Shown here: piece after piece, positions 56,151-64,000 of the stretch | How the letters are laid out: every line of letters begins with the position of its first letter | Position numbering within the stretch: position 1 is the first letter of the stretch | From: Galeruca laticollis | Lineage: Eukaryota; Arthropoda; Insecta; Coleoptera; Chrysomelidae | Direction of reading: 5' to 3' | Length of the DNA stretch: 64,000 nt | Assembly (NCBI GenBank): GCA_963921935.1 | Contig: OY998180.1 | Span: forward strand, 102,676,614-102,740,613 | The notes under the pieces: generated by a model | Databases searched by the model: none | Told to the model about the DNA's origin: nothing | What the model saw: the letters and a program-made list of their open reading frames with translations, nothing else | Position numbers and translations under genes: made by a program

Positions 56151-59100
56151 TCTCCTTCTCTTTCCTATTTTTGTTGCAGTCCACACTTTTTTCACTTGTC
56201 TATTTTCGTTAAATCAGTTTGAATGTTCCCATCATCTTAGTTGTGATTTTGCTATAGGTTTTCGAACAGTCTCAACTTCTAGCCTCTCTCGTATTGCGTT
56301 GTTTCTTATTTCATCCATTATTGTCACATTCGCTATTCTTCTTCCATAACTTGCAGCCTGTTTTTAGTTTTTCTGTAAGTACCCATGTATCGTTTCCATA
56401 CAATAAAGTTGGTAGGTATACTGTTTCGTATATTGTAAGTTTTGTTTTAGTACTAATTTCTTTTTTATTTAGGAATCCTTCCCTTAGTAAATGGTATAGT
56501 TTTGCTGTAGATGATATTCTACAGCATCATAACGTCCTGTACTGTCTAGAACTGTCCCTAAATATCTAATGTCTACTTGTTCTATGTGCTATCCATTGTT
56601 GTGTTGGTATTTTTGGTTTTGTTTGATATTAGTATCACTTTTTGTTTTCGTACATTCATTTTCATTTCTTTTTCTCTAACGCATTTCGACCATACTTCTA
56701 TGTTGTGTATATTCTGCTGGCTGTTTGCTGCTATTACTATGTCATCAGCAAATATGCATTCACTTACTGTAATATTTTGAAATTTGCTGTATCCTACGTC
56801 TATTGTTCTGGATGGTTTGTTGGCCTGTATTATTATTTCATTCATAAATATTATAAAAAGTAATGGTTGAGCACTCCACCTTGTATAACTCCTTGTGTTG
56901 TTGTTTCGCAGTTGTGTGTTCTTACAATTGTAGTATTATTTTTATATAATGATTTAATTCCTTCAATTAAATTTTTTTCAACTTCAATATTTCAAAGTGC
57001 GCTTCAGATGTGGTGTGTTTGAACTTTTTCGAAATCTATAAAACATAGGTATATTCCTTAATTGTGTATTAAGAATTTTTCTGTTAAATTCCTAATGGTG
57101 AAGACAAGATCTTGAGCACTATACCTTGGTCTAAATCCGCTCTGTGTGTCATGTTGCTGTCTTTCTATTTTGTTTCTTAATCTTGTCTCCAATATACTTT
57201 CATATATTTTATTTGTACTACAGGTAAGCGTTATTCCTTTGCAATTTCCACAATCAGTTCTGTCACCATTTTTTATATGGGTATAGTCACTTATGTCGCC
57301 CATTTCTCTGATACTTTTATAGTTTTCCATGCAGTATTTAGAATTTGGTGTAATATTTCAAGTCCTTCATCCTCCATTCACTTGTCCATTTCTCCTTTTA
57401 TGTTTTCAACTCCTGGTGCCTTTCCGCACTCCAATGTTTTGACTGCTTGTTCTACCTTCTCTGCCGAGATTTCATCGTTTATGTTGTTGTTTGGGTTTAC
57501 TGTTTGCGATTCATCATCTTTATCTGTCTCATTTGTTCTTAGTACTGGAAGTGTTCTTCTTTCCATCTTTCTAGTATGTCTTCTCTCTTTGTAATTATTT
57601 TTTCGGCTCTGTTTTTATCTGTTGTGTCCATGCTGATTTTCCTTAGCTTCTCATTTTTTTCAGAACTCTATAAAGTAGTTTTTGTTTATTTTTGCTATCG
57701 TGTTAAATGTTTTCTCCGAAATTCTCCCATTTTTTGCGGTTAGCTTCTTTTGTGTTTGTTTTAACTAGGTTTCTTATTCCTCTGTATTTTTGATATCAGT
57801 CCAAAAGCCTCTTGACGAGGTAAAAATAGGTGACGCAAGTACACCACTTCATACGATGTATAGGGTGACACATGTACTATATCTACTTTTAAACTTTTTA
57901 AAAGAAAGGTAAGCTATGGCTACATATTCACACTTTATTACTTATTAATTTGAAAGTTTCAAATAATTGATGTACTTGCGTCCAGCCCTGTTTAAATAAT
58001 GTTAGTGTTTGTTTGTGTTCTTCCCAGTTTCATTCTAATGCATTTTGTTTTTAAGCCGGTCTCATTGTAGTACAGATAAAAAATGTTTTTGTTTTCGTTG
58101 TAGTTCGGACAACTCAAGCAAAACAGATGTGGCCTGCCATTTGCTATATAATGCATTTGTATACTATAATTCGGATGGGACCCTTTCTTTCTAATGTGTT
58201 TTAATAGTATAAATCGGAAAAGGCCCTTTTGATAGTGCCTATAAAGGGGATGGAGCCTTTTCTTTGTATTGTAATTTGGAAGTAATTATTGAATGAAGCA
58301 TTTTCTATACATTGTAACCATATATATTTTTTGTAGTATGATCTGAATGGATCTAGGGTCAAAAACCGTATAAATTGGAAAAAACTTAAAATACCCATAT
58401 TTTCGATATTTTAGAAGGACATTAGGACCCATTACGGATTTTTTTAAGGATTGTGGTATAATGCGATCGTAATAACTTTTCGAGCTCTATCATCATGGAA
58501 GGTTTCAACGAAATCGTTAGAGCCATTACAAAGTTGCCATAAATATATATGTATACCGACAAACTACCTAAAACGAGGATAGCATCACCTCTGCGCCCTG
58601 AGTCAACTGACAGAATTCCATCGTGATCGGTGAACACGTTCTAATTTTTTCGACCATTTGAAAATTTACATTTTGTATGAAAAAAATTTTGTGTATATAT
58701 AGAGTGACTTTTCATCGTTTGACATTTACATGCCGTAGCCAGTTTGTATTGGGTTTTTTCGGTGTGGTCGTTTTTGTGGAGGTGTACTTGCCTCACTCGG
58801 AAACTGCCGTTGTTTGTGATTGTAAGTTTTTTAGTCTTTACAATTATTTTTATTTCTCCACTCCACCAGCTGCTTCTCTTCTTTGAGCCACCGGTAATTG
58901 TAGCCCACAGGATTGCTGGTGTGTCAGTAATGATTGTTTTAAATGTTTTCTATTATCTCTCTAAATCTACTTGGGTTATTTCGTTATATTGTTGGTATAT
59001 TAGATTAGTGATTAGTTCTGTGTATTTCTCCTTAGGGCGTTCTTCTTGTAAATTGTATGTTTTTATGACAGTATTCTCTTTATGTAGATTTTCAATTTCG

Positions 59101-59265
59101 TCTGTATGCTTTTCAGAATTTTTTTGCTTTATAGTTGCTGCTAACAAGTAGTGGTCTGTTCCAAATCTGTACTTCTATATGCGCCTTATACCTTTATTTC
59201 AGCACTAATATAATCTATGGTTGATTTCTCATCTCTTCTTGGGTTTTCGATGACATTATAATAGA
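56151..59265 (-). pseudogene. APE-type non-LTR retrotransposon, broken
   Basis: Minus strand, in order: endonuclease end (KSTIDYISAEI, a frameshift, HYLLAATI substitute) at 59,260-59,110; linker with KTYNLQEERPKEKYTELITN and WWSGEIK (~58,860); an unrelated ~1-kb segment (58,830-57,800); linker YRGIRNLVK, LLYRVLKKMRS (~57,660); AVKTLECGKAPGVENIKGEM (~57,400); NGDRTDCGNCKGITLTCSTN and SGFRPRYSAQDLVFTIRN (57,330-57,058); CFIDFEK (motif A, its AFD lost, ~57,045); GVIQGGVL (~56,890); ECIFADDIVIAANS (catalytic ADD, ~56,760); YLPTLLYGNDTWVLTEKL (~56,410). It copies RNA at a nick made by its APE nuclease. Frameshifts and stops throughout; dead. The clade was not assigned. Confidence 0.8.
57832..57982. 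mobile_element. Possible 151-bp miniature element
   Basis: Perfect 12-bp inverted ends GACGCAAGTACA (57,832-57,843) and TGTACTTGCGTC (57,971-57,982). It lies within the foreign segment that splits the non-LTR element. No clear target duplication was identified. Confidence 0.4.
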
Positions 59266-61125
59266 TTCCAAAATTGGGATCTTTTTTGTGGACTTATTTA
59301 TCCCCTTATATAATTATATTTTTATTGATATCCATCGTTAAATTCATATGCTGCAAATTCCGCACAATTCGTATTGCTATTGTATCAAGAGTAAACAAAA
59401 TTTACATAAAAATGGGAACCATTCCATAAACAATTTAACGTTCAGATTTTCCGCTGGAAATGTGGTTTCACTATGATAACGACACTTCCGAAACACCGAC
59501 ACGTTTCAAAAGCAGCGACACGATGTGCCACAGACTGTAGACGACGCTGCAAGGACTCGTGGACTTTAAGATTATTAGTAAATCTTAGTTATTCGCTGTT
59601 GTGTACAAGGTTATTTAAAACAAACTACCCGTTTTTTCATTACGATAATTAATTATTTCACGAATTACCCTGAATTATATCTGCTTATTTTTGAATCTTT
59701 AATGAATATCAATTGAATAAATGGCCATATAAGAAGTTTTGGAACTTTAAAAATGCCAATAGTGTCTTAAATAATCAAAATGCATTAAAAAATATTAATG
59801 AAGGGTAATTCCAATTTTTTAGTTTTATGTTGGGCACTGTATACTGACTGGATTATCATGCAATTATACAGAAAAAACATTGTATGACTGAAACTGATAA
59901 ATTAGGTATATTATCTCAAAATGCAGCTTGTCGGTTGTATACGCGAAAGGGGCCGTTGCACCCTCAACCCTATGTCTGTTTACACCTCATCTAACCACCT
60001 AGAATCGCATAAAGCGTGCGTGAGAGAGCGCGGAAGCGAGACAGAGACAGTAGAAATCAGCTCTCGATCGGTGGCTAGATAAATTAACAGCAATTTTGTA
60101 GAGGATCCTGGTTGACTTGGTCACATATTGTATTTATGTCGATTCACTTGTTTTGTGTTTAATGGATGGTGTGTTAACTTCAATAAAGGATGTGGCAATT
60201 TCTATTAAAGAGCTGCTTGAATTCATTCATTTAATGGGATCTTTGGTATTTGTTTAGAAACAGATACTTATCTAACTATACGATTTGTTTCCAGAATACA
60301 CATTTTTATTATGTAAGTACAATTTAAGAATCATTCAGGGTTTGTATTACTATAAATAATAATATAGTAAATAATATACAACAATGTCTTTCACTCTTCT
60401 AGCAAAGTCAGTTTAAAAACTATGATTTTACCAGGGCACGGCGATATTTCGTTAATAAGCGCTTTAAGTGTATATAAAGTAATACCGATACATTTACAGG
60501 TTGGCAAATAAATTTTTGCAGTTGACGATGCGCTGGAAAGCCATACAACTTGACAACGTTGTAAACGTAGTTACCGGGAAGAGCAGGCGACGTACATTCC
60601 GCATGCAAAGTTTTAAATGTTGGGAAACTGCTAATACGTACGAGGGTAACACAATATTTTGAATTTCGATTTAAAAATAATAAATTGTGGCATATGTATA
60701 ATGATATATAAAATCGAGTTTACAAAACAAAATAACTTTAATGTGTTCTTTATTATTAATTAAATGAATAGGGAAATGAAAACCATTGGGTTTTTCTACG
60801 AAAATTGGATTTTTTTTGTACAGACATAATTTTTTATTGCTTCAAAAACCATACGGGGAATTCTATAATTATCTTTTATTATTTTATGTGATGTAAATAA
60901 TAAATTAATTCCAAGAGACATAAACTTTCACCATAACTTCAAATTGATGTCTTTTAAGTGGCCCCTTCATAATATTCGTCATTGAGGTTTATTTGTATAT
61001 AAATTGGAAGTCAGGTAGATTTTGTAGATGAAGCGTACAATATGATAAGGATTGTTAAACGACGCGTAGCGGAGGGCAGTAATCATTCGAGGGAGGGAAA
61101 GCCACTTTACACCCATGTTATACAT
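59266..61125. other. Spacer, no gene seen
   Basis: GC-richer patches at 59,440-59,580 and 59,940-60,080, the latter with GAGAGAGCGCGGAAGCGAGA. No recognised coding sequence. Confidence 0.45.
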
Positions 61126-61211
61126 ATGATTTTTCCGCCTGCCTCAAGTAACAAGACATTTTCAATAATTTATTTATGAAACTAAGAAACAAAATCAATA
61201 AATACTTATTT

Positions 61212-61345
61212 TATGAAACTTGGATGGGCATCGAGGATGGACTTCTAAAATGCTTGGCTGGGCATCGAGGAGGGACTTTTATGAAACTTGGCTGGGCATC
61301 GAGGACGGACTTCTAGAATGCTTGGCTAGGCGTCGGGGGGCGTTT
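61212..61345 (+). repeat. 34-bp tandem repeat, ~3.8 units
   Basis: GGGCATCGAGG occurs at 61,226, 61,260 and 61,294, then a degenerate AGGCGTCGGGG at about 61,328. Alternate units carry ATGAAACTTGG and AATGCTTGG, so the true period may be 68 bp. Confidence 0.85.
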
Positions 61346-61421
61346 TTATTTGTACTTCAAATCCCTTGGGAGTTTAACCATACCTTTATATCCCTTGGGT
61401 GTAACATAGTTTCTAGCATGT

Positions 61422-61447
61422 GAGACTAAAGTGGCCACTTTAGTCTC
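61422..61447. repeat. Perfect 26-bp palindrome
   Basis: Half-site GAGACTAAAGTGG followed immediately by its reverse complement, no spacer. Confidence 0.95.
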
Positions 61448-61494
61448 GTAATTGCAAAAATTATTTCATTGATAACGTACTATGACATCACTTT

Positions 61495-61522
61495 TACTTT
61501 TCCTCCCTAGGGAGGAAAAGTA
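61495..61522. repeat. Perfect 28-bp palindrome
   Basis: Half-site TACTTTTCCTCCCT followed immediately by its reverse complement, no spacer. Its centre lies 74 bp from that of the previous palindrome. Confidence 0.95.
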
Positions 61523-61735
61523 CGACTCTGCTCCCTACAATGAGGGCAAGAAACGTATACTTTGTATAGAGGTAGGCGGAAAAATACTTTGTCTCACCCT
61601 AATGTCACTTTTTTGAATCGTTTAACAAATAAATATTTTACGTACGAAAATCGATTTAAAAAATTTACTATCGAGTGTAAATTTGTTAAATAATAACTTT
61701 GGTTTAAAAGTTTTATTGCAATAATTAAAACTTAC

Positions 61736-61864
61736 CATTGTTAATGGAATTGTCGACTTGCCATTATTTGCCTCTTCGGTCATGAAATTAAAAACGTTCA
61801 TAATTATTTCATGACAATGCTCACTCAACTTTTTATGAACAACTTTACTTTCTGGAGTCGCCAT
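61736..61864 (-). CDS. 5' exon-like sequence, probably transposase first exon
   Basis: Minus-strand ATG at 61,864 opens 43 codons: MATPESKVVHKKLSEHCHEI, IMNVFNFMTEEANNGK, STIPLTM. It then meets a perfect GTAAGT donor, after which the frame runs into AT-rich DNA and a stop. The HEIIMNVFNFM segment aligns with VVLNMY and VVLNVH in the transposase N-termini at 18.9 and 46.0 kb, and copy 1B begins with a possible acceptor followed by VQERIAAAIGVS, as a second exon would. I therefore read it as exon 1 of another member of that transposase lineage. No matching second exon was found to the left, so it may be a fragment, or less likely a host exon. Confidence 0.5.
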
Positions 61865-61865
61865 A

Positions 61866-62260
61866 ACAAGTTAGTATTGCACAACCTCGGTAATCACACT
61901 TTTCTCTGAACTGTACTGTCGAAACAAAACTTACGAATTCTGCCAGCGAAATGAGCTCTCGCAATCTGCATACGTATTTGCTACGGCGCATCGGAAGTTG
62001 CCAAACTTCCGACTGCCAAAATTAATTTGCCAACCTGTACGTCGGCACGTGTTCTTTGAACCAAGTGTTGGAATATCGGTCGTATAAACTTTATAAAAAC
62101 GAAGATAAGATATATATTTTCAAAGAACATATGCGCGCGCCGCCTTCTGAATAATTTCGTAGTATTCACGAGACATTTATTGAATGCGGTTTAATTATTT
62201 TATATACAGTTGGGTATTGATGACGATTTACGTTAATAATGAAATTCCTGCAATAATGTA
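61866..62260. other. Spacer upstream of the exon-like sequence
   Basis: On the minus strand it would be the promoter and 5' untranslated region of the 61,864 exon (ACAGTACAGTTCAGAG near 61,910). The frame at 61,981-62,169 has no recognised domain. Confidence 0.35.
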
Positions 62261-62559
62261 ATGTCAGTTATGATAATATCCAAATTAATGATGAAATACA
62301 TCTTAATAATGCAATTCTAATTAATACCAATGAAAATAAGATCCAATTTTGGGAATTTAAAAATCAAGATTTCCATATTCAAGTTCAACAAGTAATTTTA
62401 AATATGTATTCATGCGTAAAAGCTGAAAATGTGAATTCAACTCAAAATGAAATAATTTAAAGAATGTGCAAGATAACGAAAATTATTTAGTAATTCAACG
62501 AGGCGCTGTGATTGAACATGATAAAAACAAAAACGTAGTTACGAGGTCATAATTCGCTA

Positions 62560-62739
62560 CACCTGCACCGTATCATATTTCATTAATCAGAATTCATGGA
62601 TACTCGTATCATAGTTCTTTAGTTACTTTATATTTGTAGTTCAGTTTTTTGTTAACCACTCAAAGAATAACATCTTTCTTGTAATAATCGAATAAAATAT
62701 CTTTTTTAAAAATAGTATTTCTATTTTGAAAGACATATC
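62560..62739 (+). promoter_or_regulatory. Presumed right end of a gypsy 5' LTR
   Basis: A TATATTTGTAGTTCAGTT stretch near 62,630 looks like a core promoter, AATAAA follows at 62,691, and a primer-binding-like site starts at 62,740. The left LTR boundary cannot be set because the partner LTR is outside the window. Confidence 0.5.
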
Positions 62740-62757
62740 TGGCGCAGTCAGTAGGAT
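62740..62757 (+). promoter_or_regulatory. Primer-binding-site-like sequence
   Basis: TGGCGCAGTCAGTAGGAT: starts with TGG, as required to pair with a tRNA 3' CCA end, and resembles what I recall for insect gypsy-group elements. It lies directly after the presumed LTR. Confidence 0.6.
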
Positions 62758-62797
62758 AACGCGTGTTGTCCTAGCGTGTTTACAAAATACGAACTTA

Positions 62798-62857
62798 CAT
62801 CCCTTCAGTGGAGCCCATCCCTTCAGTGGAACCGGTGCAAATCATCCCTTCTGTGGT
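62798..62857 (+). repeat. Three copies of CATCCCTTCNGTGG in the LTR element leader
   Basis: Copies at 62,798, 62,816 and 62,843, spaced 18 and 27 bp. They lie between the primer-binding site and a GTAAGT splice-donor-like site at 62,916. Confidence 0.75.
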
Positions 62858-63013
62858 ACAGTTACGTGGTGGACAAAAACTCGAGGAAGGTACAACTAGC
62901 CAGAAAACCATCGAGGTAAGTGCTGAGTTTCCTTTTTGCCTTTTCCTTATTTTTCAATAATTCGGGAAGGATAGTTGTTGAGACAATTTTATTTGTAATT
63001 AATTAAAACCTTT

Positions 63014-64000
63014 ATGATTGATACTGATTCCATAGTAGAATCTCTTAAGAGTTTGAATATCAGCAGTGAAAGTAATAATAGTAAAGTTAAAATGCCAATC
63101 GGTCAATTAGAACCTCGTCCTATCAACTGGGAATTGTTTAAGTCAAAAATTTCAAATATCAAACCTTACTATGGGGATACGAATACTCTCAACAAATTTT
63201 TTTCTCTTTGCGATAACCTAATCGCGACGTATAAGGATTATAATGATAAAGATTTGAGCGATCATATTCTTGAATGCATTCAGGGTAAGCTTGTCGGAAA
63301 AGCCGAACTAATGGTCGGGAATAGAGTAGAGTTGAATAGTTGGGAATTGTTACAAGGTGCGCTTAGGCAATGTTTTTCGGACAAACGGAATTTAGAATGC
63401 TTAACGCAAGAGCTCACGCGAAATAGGCCGCATAAAAGTGAAAATTTGATAGAATTCGGGAATAGGTTGCAATTATTGAGAAGCAGCATCATACAAAGAA
63501 TTAGTAACGATAATAATCTTAACCAAAACGAGAAAATTATACATATGCAATTTTGTGACAATACGGCATTAAATACCTTTATTGCGGGCTGCACAGGTAC
63601 TTTACGAAACAACATGCATTTAAAGCAACCAGCATCACTGGAGCATGCTATTGCTTATGTTAATGAATTTGAAAATTTCGAAAAGCTTTATTCTCATTCA
63701 AATGATCAAAGGTCCTACCAAAGCAAAAATAATTTCAGAAATCAGAATTACGGCCCCCGAACTCATGAACACCACGGCAACCAATATTATCAGCAGTCAG
63801 CTTCTTCTTATCCCTCAAACTCTAATTCTAATGCGTATTTATCTCAAGGCCCTTCTTGGCCTCGTCAACCCATTAACGTGAAACCCCAACAATTACCACC
63901 CAGAAAATACCCAACTAATTCAGAAGTTTTCGGACCTTCTCGTAATGTTTTCAAACCTAATCAAACTCCTATGCATCGTCTTCCAAAACCTGAGCCAATG
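63014..64000 (+). CDS. gag: Gag of a Ty3/gypsy-type LTR retrotransposon, open to the window edge
   Basis: ATG at 63,014 opens 329 codons without a stop up to the last base. An N-terminal region (SLNISSESNNSKVKMP) leads into a capsid-like helical part with KPYYGDTNTLNKFFSLCDNL, LECIQGKLVGKAELMVG and ENLIEFGNRLQLLRS. A Gln/Asn/Ser/Pro-rich basic tail follows (NFRNQNYGPRTHEHHGNQYY). Gag forms the particle that packages element RNA. No zinc knuckle has appeared by the edge. The context (LTR-like promoter, AATAAA, primer-binding site, leader) fits the 5' end of an element running to the right. The undamaged frame suggests a younger copy than the gypsy element at 33-39 kb, and the proteins differ clearly. 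Confidence 0.82.
   Translation, partial: MIDTDSIVESLKSLNISSESNNSKVKMPIGQLEPRPINWELFKSKISNIKPYYGDTNTLNKFFSLCDNLIATYKDYNDKDLSDHILECIQGKLVGKAELMVGNRVELNSWELLQGALRQCFSDKRNLECLTQELTRNRPHKSENLIEFGNRLQLLRSSIIQRISNDNNLNQNEKIIHMQFCDNTALNTFIAGCTGTLRNNMHLKQPASLEHAIAYVNEFENFEKLYSHSNDQRSYQSKNNFRNQNYGPRTHEHHGNQYYQQSASSYPSNSNSNAYLSQGPSWPRQPINVKPQQLPPRKYPTNSEVFGPSRNVFKPNQTPMHRLPKPEPM

Larger units (their letters stand above)
61129..61585. repeat. Nested inverted-repeat structure with two perfect palindromes
   Basis: Outer 17-bp arms ATTTTTCCGCCTGCCTC (61,129-61,145) and GAGGTAGGCGGAAAAAT (61,569-61,585), one mismatch. Inside are palindromes at 61,422-61,447 and 61,495-61,522 and the related words GCCACTTTA and GGGAGGGAAAG near 61,090-61,110. 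This could be a foldback element (inference). Confidence 0.55.

Overview
The window looks like intergenic heterochromatin of a non-dipteran insect or close arthropod. It is AT-rich and has no recognisable intact host gene. It is packed with eukaryotic transposon families: Penelope-like elements, APE- and RLE-type non-LTR retrotransposons, Ty3/gypsy LTR elements and IS630-Tc1-mariner transposases. It also holds two satellites and long (TA)n tracts. A (CCTAA)3 run fits the insect telomere repeat but is too short to weigh much. The exact species cannot be read from the sequence.

Layout. 1-12,440: about 86 units of a 143/144-bp satellite, with the plus-strand array (1-8,880) joined head-to-head to a minus-strand array. 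Both arrays contain large recent duplications. 13,176-15,141: a Penelope-like element tail. Its 3' region carries an array of covarying 17-nt hairpins, and a ~120-bp inverted repeat flanks the whole. 15,725-19,024: dead transposases of one IS630-Tc1-mariner lineage, one of them split by a 1.39-kb element with 8-bp target duplications. 19.85-20.8 kb: non-LTR ORF1 joined to RNase H. 22.4-24.9 kb: a second Penelope-like element. 27.5-28.7 kb: an R2/R4-type RLE retrotransposon. 29.1-30.5 kb: a non-LTR reverse transcriptase. 31.4-32.6 kb: a non-LTR ORF1 containing a 130-bp hairpin insertion.

32.8-39.5 kb: a 173-bp satellite into which a 5.8-kb gypsy element sits. Its 3' LTR carries a further nested insertion, and its gag frame runs into a coiled-coil/RRM ORF1p-like region. 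44.6-48.6 kb: three more transposase relics of the same lineage in different orientations. In the relic that can be read in frame, 82 residues separate the second and third catalytic positions. At least one other copy has introns. 49.8-54.9 kb: a gene-free block bounded by inverted repeats and (TA)n. 54.9-56.1 kb: a Penelope-like element. 56.1-59.3 kb: an APE-type non-LTR element. 61.1-61.9 kb: two perfect palindromes beside an exon-like sequence. 62.2-64 kb: the 5' end of another gypsy element whose gag is open to the window edge.

Nothing here forms a working pathway. The interest lies in unusual nucleic-acid structure: the hairpin array, repeated hammerhead-like motifs, nested insertions with clear target duplications, and the Gag-ORF1p fusion frame. 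All identifications come from reading motifs by eye; no database search was possible.
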